From Streptomyces pseudogriseolus (GTDB taxonomy: Bacteria; Actinomycetota; Actinomycetes; Streptomycetales; Streptomycetaceae): 37,537 nucleotides of DNA. Below, one piece after another: positions 7,919 through 16,047 of this stretch. The stretch is from contig MUNG01000076.1 of NCBI GenBank assembly GCA_002154585.1, positions 1 to 37,537 of the forward strand. The letters run 5' to 3'. Made by a program: the position numbers and the translations under genes. Within the stretch, counting starts at the first letter, position 1; every line of letters begins with the position of its first letter. The notes beneath the pieces are model-generated. The model searched no databases. It saw only the letters and a program-made list of their open reading frames with translations, and had not been told where the DNA came from.

Positions 7919-7947
7919 CTGACATTGAAAATGATTACCGTTATCGT
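7919..7947 (+). promoter_or_regulatory. Zur-like box overlapping a sigma-70-type promoter
   Basis: TGAAAATGATTACCGTTATC (7927-7946 region) is a sharply AT-rich island. Its core GATTACCGTTATC reads as GAT-N-AC-N-GT-N-ATC, an almost perfect palindrome of the size bound by FUR-family dimers. It sits between and over a candidate -35 CTGACA (7919-7924) and -10 TATCGT (7942-7947, 17-bp spacer), where bound repressor would block polymerase. Streptomyces iron control uses DmdR/IdeR boxes (TTAGGTTAGGCTAACC type), which this does not resemble, and nickel Nur sites differ too; Zur is therefore the best guess. It lies 97 bp before the first gene of the operon. Confidence 0.7.
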
Positions 7948-8042
7948 GTGTTGCGCGCGGCCCGGCCCCTCCCCCGAGGGGTCTTCTCGGGCTGCCCGTC
8001 ACGGTGATGGCGGCCTCAAGGCACGGCACGAAAAGGGGAGTT

Positions 8043-9299
8043 GTGGCTCATCTGCTGATGGTCGAGAGCTGGGTCGGATCGATGAGCAGGCTGCTGCCGC
8101 GGGCGATACAGGAGGCCGGGCACACCTTCACGTTCCTCACCCGCGACCTGCACCACTACCTGCGTACGGCGCCCGAGGGCGCGGCGCACCCGCTGCTCGG
8201 GGCGCGCGACGTGGTCACCGCGGACACCAACGACCCGGAGTCCCTGGTGCCGTACGTGGAGCGGCTGCACGAGGTTCTCGGGTTCGACGGGGTGCTCACG
8301 TCCTGCGACTACTACCTGCCGACGGCGGCGCTGCTCGCCGAGCGGCTCGGACTGCCCGCGCCGGACCCCGAGGCCGTGCGGAACGCCTGCCGCAAGGACG
8401 CCACCCGCCGCGTGCTGGAGAAGGCCGGCGTACCGGGTCCCCGGTTCGCCGTCCACGAGGACCGGGCCGAACTGGGCGCGGCCGCCCGGGACATCGGCTT
8501 TCCGCTGGTCGTCAAGCCCGTCGACCTGTGCGCGGGGATGTTCGTGCGGCGCGTGGACGACGACGGGCAACTCGCTGCCGCCGTACGCGCGCTGGGCGAC
8601 TTCCCGGTCAACGCGCGGGGGCAGCGGCGCGCTCCGGCGGTGCTGCTGGAGGAGCTGCTGGACGGACCGGAGGTGAGTGTCGAGACCGTGTCCCACGCGG
8701 GTGCCGTGCGGGTGGCCGGGGTGACCGACAAGAGCATCGGCGGCGCGCCCGCGTTCATCGAGACCGGCCACATGTTCCCCGCCGCGCTGTCCGGCGCCGA
8801 GACGGAGGACGTCGTACGGACCGCGGTGGACGCGCTCACGGCCCTGGGCCTCACCGACGGGGTCGTGGCGCACACGGAGATCAAGCTGACGTCGGCCGGG
8901 CCGCGCGTGGTCGAGGTCAATCCGCGGCCCGCCGGCAACCGCATCACCGAACTCGTCCGCCGGGTCACCGGGGTCGACCTCGTCGCGGCGTTCGTCGACG
9001 TCTCGCTGGGCCGGGCACCCGACCTGCGGCGCACGGACACCGGACTGCGGTCCGCCGCCGTCGGGTTCCTCGTGCCGGAGGCCACGGGGACGCTCGCCGC
9101 CCTGGACGGCTCCGGGCTGCGCGGCGCGCCGGACGTGCTGGAGGCGGAACTCGCCGAACCCGGCAGGCAGGTGCGGGCGGCGGGCAGCAACAACGAGTAC
9201 CTCGGGCACGTCATGGTGGGCGACACCGAGGGGGCGGGGGCCCGCGTACGGGTCGAGGGCCTGCTCGCCTCGCTGCGGTCGGGACTGGTGATCCGATGA
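8043..9299 (+). CDS. ATP-grasp ligase (first gene of putative zincophore operon)
   Basis: 418 residues. The N-terminal pre-ATP-grasp domain begins HLLMVESWVGSMSRLLPRAI. The ATP-grasp fold spans about 115-305: KDATRRVLEKAGVPGPRF, the lysine of PLVVKPVDLCAGMFV, LLEELLDGPEVSVE, and the metal-binding end EVNPRPAGNRITEL. A C-terminal domain follows, with AGSNNEYLGHVMV. Such enzymes phosphorylate a carboxylate and join it to an amine, so an amide or peptide-like bond is expected in the product. GTG 8043 was chosen because AAAGG (8032-8036) is 6 bases upstream and the preceding codons do not fit the family. It is the first gene after the Zur-like box and overlaps the next by ATGA. Substrates are unknown. 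Confidence 0.88.
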   Translation: MAHLLMVESWVGSMSRLLPRAIQEAGHTFTFLTRDLHHYLRTAPEGAAHPLLGARDVVTADTNDPESLVPYVERLHEVLGFDGVLTSCDYYLPTAALLAERLGLPAPDPEAVRNACRKDATRRVLEKAGVPGPRFAVHEDRAELGAAARDIGFPLVVKPVDLCAGMFVRRVDDDGQLAAAVRALGDFPVNARGQRRAPAVLLEELLDGPEVSVETVSHAGAVRVAGVTDKSIGGAPAFIETGHMFPAALSGAETEDVVRTAVDALTALGLTDGVVAHTEIKLTSAGPRVVEVNPRPAGNRITELVRRVTGVDLVAAFVDVSLGRAPDLRRTDTGLRSAAVGFLVPEATGTLAALDGSGLRGAPDVLEAELAEPGRQVRAAGSNNEYLGHVMVGDTEGAGARVRVEGLLASLRSGLVIR

Positions 9300-10132
9300 C
9301 CGCCGTCCGCCCGGCGTCCGCCGGCACGGTGACGTACGAGACGCTGCTGGCGCGGGCCCGGGGCGGGGAGCTCGGCCCGGACCCGGCGGGGCTGCGGGTG
9401 GCCGTGGCGTTCACGACCCGGCAGGCCGTACGGCACGACGGGCGGGGCACCGGTTACCGGAACGAGGTGCTCGGGCTGCGGGTCGGCGCGGCCGTCGGCA
9501 GCTGCGCGGTGGAGCCCGGTGCGACGGCCGACGGCGTGGTCGAGGAGTGCGCCGGCGCGGCTCTGGACCGGCTGCTGGACCATCCGCTGGAGCCTGTGCG
9601 GGTGGCCGCGCTGGACGCCTACCTGATGCACGTCGCTCCGCACTCTCCGGCGCACGGGGCCCGGCCCGTGCGGGTGCCCGCCGGGACCTCGCTGGAGAAG
9701 TCCCGTGCGCGGGCGCGGGCGGTCGTCGGGCTGCTGAAACTGCCGCCGGGGGCCACGGTGTTGGTGGTCGGGGTGGTCAACTCCCTGCTGGAGGCCCTGC
9801 GTGCGCGCCGGCTGGCGTACGTTCCGTGCGACTTCAAGGGCGGGGTCACCGAGTGGGGCGAGGCGGTCGCCGGTGACGCGCTCGCCGAGGCGCACCGGTG
9901 CGACGCGCTGCTGGTGTCCGGGATGACGCTGGGCAACGGGACGTTCGAGCCGCTGCGGCGGCACGCGCGGGAGCACGGCAAGCAGCTGGTGATGTTCGCC
10001 CAGTCGGGCAGCGCCGTGCTGCCCCGGCTGCTGGGGCATGGGGTGAGCGCGGTGTGCGCGGAGCCGTATCCGTTCTTCTGGCTGGACGGCGGTCCGAGCA
10101 CGCTGCACCTGTACCAGGGGGGTGCGCGGTGA
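9296..10132 (+). CDS. DUF4213/DUF364 Rossmann-like protein ('putative heavy-metal chelation')
   Basis: 278 residues. The N-terminal part (about 15-110) matches the DUF4213 enolase-N-like domain, with LGLRVGAAVGSCAVEPG. The C-terminal part (about 115-270) is the DUF364 Rossmann-like domain: VLVVGVVNSLLEALRARRLA as nucleotide-like loop, LLVSGMTLGNGTFEPL corresponding to the family's TGTTLxNGT block, and MFAQSGSAVLPRLLGHGVSA. The family is annotated in Pfam as putative heavy-metal chelation from structural genomics; no reaction is established to my knowledge. It overlaps both neighbours by four bases (ATGA, GTGA), tying it to ATP-grasp and CysK-like enzymes. It may bind metal, or act on a PLP-derived intermediate with its Rossmann domain; both are inference. 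Confidence 0.78.
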   Translation: MTAVRPASAGTVTYETLLARARGGELGPDPAGLRVAVAFTTRQAVRHDGRGTGYRNEVLGLRVGAAVGSCAVEPGATADGVVEECAGAALDRLLDHPLEPVRVAALDAYLMHVAPHSPAHGARPVRVPAGTSLEKSRARARAVVGLLKLPPGATVLVVGVVNSLLEALRARRLAYVPCDFKGGVTEWGEAVAGDALAEAHRCDALLVSGMTLGNGTFEPLRRHAREHGKQLVMFAQSGSAVLPRLLGHGVSAVCAEPYPFFWLDGGPSTLHLYQGGAR

Positions 10133-11226
10133 CGGCCGCCGTCGCTCCCCTCGCCCGGCCGGTCGCGCGTCCGGAGCTGCTGTCCCTGCTGGGGCGTACT
10201 CCCGTCGTGCGGGTGACGGCCGGGCTGCCGGATCCGCACCCGGGGTTCTGGGCGAAGCTCGAAGGGCTGGCGGCCGGCGGTATGAAGGCGCGGCCCGCCG
10301 TGTCGATGCTGCTCGACGCCCGTGAGCGGGGCGCGCTGCGTCCGGGCGCCCCGGTGGTGGAGTCGACGTCCGGCACGCTCGGCCTCGGACTCGCCTTCGC
10401 GGGGCAGGCGCTCGGCCATCCCGTCGTCCTGGTGTGCGACAGCGAACTGGAGCCGTCGATGCGGCGGTTGCTGCGCGCCCACGGGGTGCGGCTGGAGATC
10501 GTGGACCGTCCGGCCGTGCGGGGCGGCTGGCAGGCCGCGCGGCTGGCCCGGCTGCGGGAACTGCTGGCGGAGCTGCCCGGCGCGTACTGGCCCGACCAGT
10601 ACGACAACCCGGGAAACAGCGCCGGTTACGCCTCCCTCGCCGCCGAACTCGCCGTCCAGCTGGATCATCTGGACATCCTGGTGTGCAGTGTCGGCACCGG
10701 CGGGCACAGCGCGGGCGTCGTCGGTCCGCTGCGCCGGCACTGGCCCGGGCTGCGGCTGATCGGCGTGGACGCCACCGGCTCCACGATCTTCGGGCAGCCG
10801 GCCAGGCCGCGGCTGATGCGCGGGCTGGGCAGCAGCATCCATCCGCGCAACGTCCGCTACGAGGCGTTCGACGAGGTGCACTGGGTCGGGCCGGCGGAGG
10901 CGGTGGACAGCTGCCGGCGGCTCGCCCGCGAGAGCTTCGTCTCGGGCGGCTGGAGCACCGGCGCCGCGGCCCGGGTCGCCGCCTGGGCGGCCCGCGTCCA
11001 TCCGGGCGCGGTCGTCGCCGCCGTCTTCCCCGACGGCCCGCACCGCTACCTCGACACCGTCTACGACGACGGTTTCACCGCCGCGCACGGTCTCGACGTC
11101 GCCGCCGCGGCCACCCGGCCCGTGGAGATCCCGCACCCCCGCGCGGCCGAGGCGACCGGCTGGGTCCGCTGCACCCGCGTCACCGATCCGCTGAAGACCG
11201 CACCCGCTGCGAGGAGGACCCCGTGA
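10129..11226 (+). CDS. CysK/SbnA-like PLP-dependent synthase
   Basis: 365 residues of fold-type II PLP enzyme. The Schiff-base lysine is K53 in GGMKARPAVSML, matching GSxKDR of cysteine synthases. The substrate/phosphate loop is STSGTLGLGLAF (79-90) in place of TSGNTG. The PLP phosphate loop is GTGGHSAG (about 189-196), and the C-terminal SGGWSTGAAARVAAW matches the SSGAA element. The enzyme should form an aminoacrylate from serine, O-phosphoserine or O-acetylserine and add an amine or thiol, as SbnA does in 2,3-diaminopropionate synthesis. The altered loops suggest a substrate other than ordinary O-acetylserine/sulfide. No SbnB-like partner is in the operon. A C-terminal extension of ~40 residues has no obvious domain. 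GTG start overlaps the previous stop (GTGA). Confidence 0.85.
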   Translation: MTAAVAPLARPVARPELLSLLGRTPVVRVTAGLPDPHPGFWAKLEGLAAGGMKARPAVSMLLDARERGALRPGAPVVESTSGTLGLGLAFAGQALGHPVVLVCDSELEPSMRRLLRAHGVRLEIVDRPAVRGGWQAARLARLRELLAELPGAYWPDQYDNPGNSAGYASLAAELAVQLDHLDILVCSVGTGGHSAGVVGPLRRHWPGLRLIGVDATGSTIFGQPARPRLMRGLGSSIHPRNVRYEAFDEVHWVGPAEAVDSCRRLARESFVSGGWSTGAAARVAAWAARVHPGAVVAAVFPDGPHRYLDTVYDDGFTAAHGLDVAAAATRPVEIPHPRAAEATGWVRCTRVTDPLKTAPAARRTP

Positions 11227-12299
11227 AGGCCGCCACGCGCACCGTGCGGCTCGAACTCACCGAGCCGCTGCGCATATCCCGTTCCGTCATGGCCGCCCGT
11301 GACGCCGTGTGGCTGAGCGTCGAGCACGACGGTGTCACCGGTCATGGCGAGGCCGTCACCAGCGTGTACCACGGCCTGGACGCGGCGACGCTGCGCCGCT
11401 GCTTCGCCGACGCCTCCCGGGAGTTGTGCCGCTTCCCGGACCCCGATGCCGCGCTGGAGGCGCTGCGTGCGGGCGAACTGACGGGAGGCGCCACTCCCCC
11501 GGCCGTCCGGGCCGCCGTGGAGGCGGCGCTGCTCGACCTCGCCGGCGTCCGCGCGGGCCGCCCGGTGCACCGGCTCCTCGGCCTCCCGCAAGCGCCGGTG
11601 GCGGCCACCGCCCGCACGATCGGCATCACCTCGCCCCTCGACGCGGCGGCCCAGGCACGCGCGCTCACGGCGTGCGGGTTCGAGGTCCTCAAGCTGAAGG
11701 CGGGGCTGCCCGACCCGGAGGAGGACGTCGAGCGGCTGCGGGTCGTGCGGGACGCCGCGCCCGGCGCCCGCCTGCTGCTCGACCCGAACGGCGCCTGGAC
11801 GCCCCGCCAGGCGGAGGCGCTGCTGCCGCGTTGCGCCGAGCTCGGTGTCGAGGCCGTCGAGCAGCCCGTCGCCCCCGGCGATCCCGACGGGCTGGCCGCG
11901 CTGGCCGCGCGCTCACCCCTGCCGGTGATCGCCGACGAGGACGCGGTCGGTCTGGAGGACGTACGCCGGCTCGCCGGACGCGTCCACGGCGTCAACGTCA
12001 AGCTGGCCAAGTGCGGCGGCGTGCATGCCGCGCTGCGTATCGCGGAGACGGTCGCGGGCAGCGGCACCGCGCTGATGCTGGGCTGTCTGACCGCCAGCAG
12101 CCTGGGTCTCGCGCCCGCGGTGCATCTCGCAGGGACGGCCCGCTGGGCGGACCTCGACGGCCATCTGCTGCTCGCCCACGACCCGTGGACCGGCATCGGC
12201 GGCGAGGACGGGTACGTACGGACGAGCGGGCTGCCCGGGCTGGGCGTGGAGCCGCGAGCCGTGCGCGGGGAGCGCCGGGCGGCGGTGGGGGAACGGTGA
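11223..12299 (+). CDS. Dipeptide-epimerase-like enolase-superfamily enzyme
   Basis: 358 residues with the muconate-lactonizing/dipeptide-epimerase layout. An N-terminal capping domain precedes a barrel carrying catalytic KLK (K157, K159), metal ligands D187 (LLLDPNGAW), E213 (VEQP) and D238 (IADED), and the second lysine in VKLAKCGG (260-266). Near the end DLD (310-312) in WADLDGHLLL matches the DxD motif by which dipeptide epimerases hold the substrate's alpha-amino group. All key residues are present, so it should be active. It probably inverts an alpha-carbon of an amino-acid or dipeptide-like intermediate made by the ATP-grasp and PLP enzymes. Peptidoglycan Ala-Glu recycling is unlikely given the operon. 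GTGA overlap with the preceding gene. Confidence 0.87.
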   Translation: MKAATRTVRLELTEPLRISRSVMAARDAVWLSVEHDGVTGHGEAVTSVYHGLDAATLRRCFADASRELCRFPDPDAALEALRAGELTGGATPPAVRAAVEAALLDLAGVRAGRPVHRLLGLPQAPVAATARTIGITSPLDAAAQARALTACGFEVLKLKAGLPDPEEDVERLRVVRDAAPGARLLLDPNGAWTPRQAEALLPRCAELGVEAVEQPVAPGDPDGLAALAARSPLPVIADEDAVGLEDVRRLAGRVHGVNVKLAKCGGVHAALRIAETVAGSGTALMLGCLTASSLGLAPAVHLAGTARWADLDGHLLLAHDPWTGIGGEDGYVRTSGLPGLGVEPRAVRGERRAAVGER

Positions 12300-13585
12300 C
12301 GGCCTGGCACGAGATACGCCGCTTCCCGCCGGCCGTCCAGCTGCTGCTGGTCAACCAGTTCGGCGTGAACACCGGCTTCTACCTGCTCATTCCCTACCTC
12401 GCCACCCACCTCACCGAGAACCTCGGCATGTCGGCCGCCGTCGTCGGCGCGGTTCTCGGGGCGCGCACCCTCAGTCAGCAGGGCCTGTTCGTGGTCGGGG
12501 GGTCCGCCGCGGACCGGCTCGGCGCGCGGGGCGTCATCATCGCTGGATGCGCGCTGCGCACCCTGGGGTTCGCGCTGTTCGCGTTCGGGGACGACCTGGT
12601 GGTGCTGGTGGCCGCCTCCGTGCTCAGCGGCTTCGCGGGGGCGCTGTTCAACCCCGCCGTGCGCGCCTACCTCGCCGAGGAGGCGGACGGGCGCACGGCT
12701 GAGGCGTTCGCCCTGTTCGGCATGTTCGCGGCGGCCGGCGCGCTGGCCGGGCCGCTGCTGGGCAGCGCGCTGCTGCTGGTGGACTTCCGCACGTCGGCGC
12801 TGACGGCCGCCGCGGTCTTCGCCGTTCTGACGATCGCCCAGGTGCTGGTGCTGCCCGCCGGCGGGACGCGGCGGCGCGCCGGCGGTCCGGTGCCGGCCGA
12901 CTGGCGGGAGGTGGCGCGGAACCGGCCGTTCCTGGCGTTCTCGCTCGCGATGGTCGGCATGTTCACCCTGGAGAGCCAGCTGTATCTGCTGCTGCCCGAC
13001 GGCGCGCGGCAGGCCACCGGCTGGGACGGCGCCGCGGGTCTGGTGCTGCTCGTCGGCACGCTCGCTCATCTGACCTTGCAACTGCGGGTCACCCGCGCCC
13101 TGAAGAGGCGGGGGCAGCGGGGGCGCTGGATCGTCACCGGGCTCGGTCTGACGACGGTGGCGTTCCTGCCGCCGGCGCTGACGGCGGGCGCCCCGGACGG
13201 ACCGGACGGCGTGGTGGACGGGGTACTGCGTGTGCTGCCCGTGCTGGCCGGGGCGCTGCTGCTGAGCCTGGGGGTGATGGTGGCGCAGCCGTTCGTGATG
13301 GAGCTGATACCCGCTTACGGCCGGGCCGGGCTCACCGGCACCTACTTCGGGGTGTTCTACGTCGTCTCGGGTGTCGCGGCGGCGGTGGGAAACACCGTCG
13401 TCGGGTGGGCCATGGACACCGGAGGGCGGGGCGGGCCGGCGTGGCTGCCGTGGGTGTGCTGTGCCCTGTTCGGGCTGGTGTCGGCGCTCGGGGTGGCGTG
13501 GCTGCGGCGGCTGGGGTCGTTGCCGGCGGCGTCGGAGCCGCGGGCCGTGGGGGCGGCCGTGCGGGGCGAGGGGACGGCCGCATGA
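12296..13585 (+). CDS. MFS exporter (putative metallophore efflux)
   Basis: 429 residues, about 12 membrane helices. It opens FPPAVQLLLVNQFGVNTGFY, followed by the loop 2-3 motif GGSAADRLGARGVIIAG and LSGFAGALFNPAVRAYLAEE, typical of small-molecule/multidrug MFS pumps. The second half begins NRPFLAFSLAMVGMFTLESQ. In Cnt-type metallophore systems an MFS protein exports the finished ligand; here the gene lies between the biosynthetic genes and the importer and overlaps the epimerase gene by GTGA and the methyltransferase gene by ATGA. Export of the operon's product is therefore the best inference. Confidence 0.85.
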   Translation: MTAWHEIRRFPPAVQLLLVNQFGVNTGFYLLIPYLATHLTENLGMSAAVVGAVLGARTLSQQGLFVVGGSAADRLGARGVIIAGCALRTLGFALFAFGDDLVVLVAASVLSGFAGALFNPAVRAYLAEEADGRTAEAFALFGMFAAAGALAGPLLGSALLLVDFRTSALTAAAVFAVLTIAQVLVLPAGGTRRRAGGPVPADWREVARNRPFLAFSLAMVGMFTLESQLYLLLPDGARQATGWDGAAGLVLLVGTLAHLTLQLRVTRALKRRGQRGRWIVTGLGLTTVAFLPPALTAGAPDGPDGVVDGVLRVLPVLAGALLLSLGVMVAQPFVMELIPAYGRAGLTGTYFGVFYVVSGVAAAVGNTVVGWAMDTGGRGGPAWLPWVCCALFGLVSALGVAWLRRLGSLPAASEPRAVGAAVRGEGTAA

Positions 13586-14409
13586 GTGCCGAAGCCGGGC
13601 CGCCGGCCCGTGAAGCGGCTTCGCCCGCCCGCACTCTTCTCACGGACCGTCCCGAGCTGTACGAGGCCCGCTTCCCCGATCCCGGGCGGCTCGCCGGACG
13701 GTGGGCGGAGGACTGTCTGCGACGGCACGGCGCGGGACCGCGTGTGCTGGACATGGGGTGCGGCACCGGCCGCGACGCCGCCCATCTGCACGCGGCGGGC
13801 CGCCGGGTGACCGCGGCCGACCTGTCCGAGCCGATGCTCGCGTACGCCCGCACCCGCCATCCGGGGCCGGAGTACGTACGGGCCGACCTGCACGGATGTG
13901 ACTTCGGGACGGACGTGTTCGACGCCGTCGTGTGCCTGGACAGCGCGCTGCTGTACTGCCACACCAACGAGCAGCTCGACCGTTTCCTGTCGTGCTGCCG
14001 GCGCGCGTTGAGCCCCGGCGGTCTGCTGGTGGCGGAGATGCGCAACGGCGCGTACTTCCTGGGCCGCACCGACCTGCTCGACTCCGCCGCTCCTGCCGAG
14101 TTCGTGTGGCAGGGCGTCGTGCACCGGTCCGTCACCACGCTCACGGTGGACCGTACGGCGCAGCTTCTGCGCCGGATGCGGGTGTGGCGCGCGGGCGGCG
14201 GTGCGGAGCCGGCCGTGGAGCGGTCCGCCTGGCGGCTGTTGTTCCCGCAGGAGCTGCGCCGCTTCCTGACGGCGCACGGGTTCGAGGTGCTGGAGCTGCA
14301 CGACGGGCCGGGACCGCGCACCGAACCGCCCTGGCGTGAAGGGCTCCCGCCCGGCCGCACCGCCGACGCCGACCGGCTGCACGTCGTGGCCCGTCTCGCC
14401 CGGCCCTGA
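13582..14409 (+). CDS. Class I SAM-dependent methyltransferase
   Basis: 275 residues. Motif I VLDMGCGTGRDAAHLHAAG (about 55-73) is followed by motif II acidic VTAADLSEPML, then DVFDAVVCLDSALLYC and LSPGGLLVAEMRNGAYFLG, the usual Rossmann methyltransferase order. The C-terminal half carries extra beta strands (LTVDRTAQLLRRMRVWRAGG), as in small-molecule N- or O-methyltransferases. ATG overlaps the MFS stop (ATGA). It would decorate the operon's product, for example N-methylation of an amino-acid ligand; the target is inference. After it there is a 39-base gap, the only non-overlapping junction in the operon, before the importer genes. Confidence 0.85.
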   Translation: MSAEAGPPAREAASPARTLLTDRPELYEARFPDPGRLAGRWAEDCLRRHGAGPRVLDMGCGTGRDAAHLHAAGRRVTAADLSEPMLAYARTRHPGPEYVRADLHGCDFGTDVFDAVVCLDSALLYCHTNEQLDRFLSCCRRALSPGGLLVAEMRNGAYFLGRTDLLDSAAPAEFVWQGVVHRSVTTLTVDRTAQLLRRMRVWRAGGGAEPAVERSAWRLLFPQELRRFLTAHGFEVLELHDGPGPRTEPPWREGLPPGRTADADRLHVVARLARP

Positions 14410-14448
14410 CATCCGTAGCTCACTCTCCTCCGACAGAAGGACTCCCTC

Positions 14449-16047
14449 ATGCATGACGACTCCGTTCCTCCCCTGTCCTCCGACGGACGCTTCGCGGGAC
14501 TGCGCCGCCGTGGTTTCCTCGCCGCCACCGGCGCCGCCTCGCTCGGCGCGCTGTCGCTCGCCGGGTGCGGCGGCTCCGGTGACGGCGGTGATCCCAAGGC
14601 GGGCGGCACGCCGCAGCGCGGCGGACGGCTGCGTGCCGCGTTCGCGGGCGGCGGCGCGAGCGAGACGCTCGATCCGCACCGGGCCAACCTGTTCGCCGAC
14701 GCCGCCCGCGCGAAGGCGCTGTTCGACAAGCTCGCCGACCACGGCCCCGACCTGGCCGCCCGCCCGCGCCTCGCGGAACGCTGGGAGCCGAACCGGACGC
14801 TGGACCGCTGGCAGGTGACGCTGCGGGAGGCGACCTTCCACGACGGCCGTCCGGTCACCGCCGAGGACGTGCTGCACAGTTACCGCCGTATCGCCGATCC
14901 TCGGGAGGCGTTCCGCGCCAAGGCGTCGCTGGAGCCCGTCGATCTGAACGCGAGCCGGGCCACGGGCCGCCGGTCCGTCGAGTTCGTGCTCAAGCGGCCC
15001 ACCGCCGAATTCCCCAACGTCCTGGCCGCGTTCGGCGCGTACATCGTCCCGGCGCACGCCGGCGACTTCGACGCGAACCCCGTGGGCTCCGGCCCGTTCC
15101 GGTTCGTGTCGTTCGCACCGGGCCGCTCGGCGGTCTTCCGCCGCTACGACGGCTACTGGGACGGCGCGCCGTACCTGGACGAGCTCGAGTTCGTCGTCGC
15201 CAACGAGGAGTCGGCGCGCGTCAACGCGCTCCTCGGCGGGCAGGTCGAGTACGCGCACGAGCTGAACCCGACGACGGCCCGCGCCCATGAGGGCAGCGGG
15301 CAGATCGACATCGTGCGGCTGCGGAACAGCGCCATGCAGGCGTTCTGCATGAAGACCGACCGGCCGCCCTTCGACGACGTGCGGGTGCGGCGGGCGTTCT
15401 TCCTGATCGCCGACCGGGAGGAGCTGGTCGACGCCGCGCTGGCCGGGGCGGGCGAGACGGGCAACGACCTGTTCGGCAAGGGGTACGAGTACTACGCCGA
15501 CGGACTGCCGCAGCGGGCGCAGGACCTGGAGCAGGCGCGGTTCCTGCTCAAGAGGGCCGGCGCCGAGGACCTGCGCGTCACGCTGGACACCTCGGCCGTC
15601 GCCGCCGGGTTCACCGAGGCCGCGAGCGTCTTCCGTGACCAGGCGCGGCAGGCGGGCGTCACGGTGGACGTGCGGATGGGCAGCAAGGACTCGTACTGGA
15701 GCGACATCCTCGACGGCGGCATCCTGTGCTGCTACCGCTCCGGGGCCATGCCGATCGAGGCGCACATCTCGCAGCGGCTGCTCACCGACTCCACGACCAA
15801 CGCCACCCACTGGCGGCACCGGGACTTCGACGCGCTGTACCGGCAGGCGCAGTCCACCCCCGACAGGGAGGACCGCGCCGCCCTGTACCGGCGTATGCAG
15901 CGACGGCTGTACGCGGAGGGCGGGTTCCTGGTGTGGGGGTTCGCCGACTGGATCATCGGAACGGCCCGCTCGGTGCGGGGTGTCGAGGCGGACGCGCCCG
16001 CCAACACCCTGGACTGGGCGCGGTTCGACAAGGTGTGGCTCGCGTGA
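14449..16047 (+). CDS. Family 5 ABC solute-binding lipoprotein (Dpp/Nik/CntA-like)
   Basis: 532 residues. A Tat-type signal (LRRRGFLAATGAA, 18-30) leads into lipobox LAGC with the lipidated cysteine at 40. The mature protein is an SBP_bac_5 fold: ETLDPHRANLFADAARAKAL, then WQVTLREATFHDGRPVTAEDV, the hallmark block of peptide/nickel binding proteins, and PVGSGPFRFV and DDVRVRRAFFLIADREELVD later. Relatives bind oligopeptides, nickel chelates or opine-type metallophores such as staphylopine-metal. ATG 14449 is preceded by GAAGGA. It overlaps permease 1 by GTGA. In this operon it most likely captures the metal-loaded ligand at the outer face of the membrane. Confidence 0.9.
   Translation: MHDDSVPPLSSDGRFAGLRRRGFLAATGAASLGALSLAGCGGSGDGGDPKAGGTPQRGGRLRAAFAGGGASETLDPHRANLFADAARAKALFDKLADHGPDLAARPRLAERWEPNRTLDRWQVTLREATFHDGRPVTAEDVLHSYRRIADPREAFRAKASLEPVDLNASRATGRRSVEFVLKRPTAEFPNVLAAFGAYIVPAHAGDFDANPVGSGPFRFVSFAPGRSAVFRRYDGYWDGAPYLDELEFVVANEESARVNALLGGQVEYAHELNPTTARAHEGSGQIDIVRLRNSAMQAFCMKTDRPPFDDVRVRRAFFLIADREELVDAALAGAGETGNDLFGKGYEYYADGLPQRAQDLEQARFLLKRAGAEDLRVTLDTSAVAAGFTEAASVFRDQARQAGVTVDVRMGSKDSYWSDILDGGILCCYRSGAMPIEAHISQRLLTDSTTNATHWRHRDFDALYRQAQSTPDREDRAALYRRMQRRLYAEGGFLVWGFADWIIGTARSVRGVEADAPANTLDWARFDKVWLA

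Noticed and set aside
7919-7947. Iron-type (DmdR/IdeR) box
   Set aside because: Lacks the TTAGGTTAGGCTAACC-type sequence; fits FUR/Zur better.
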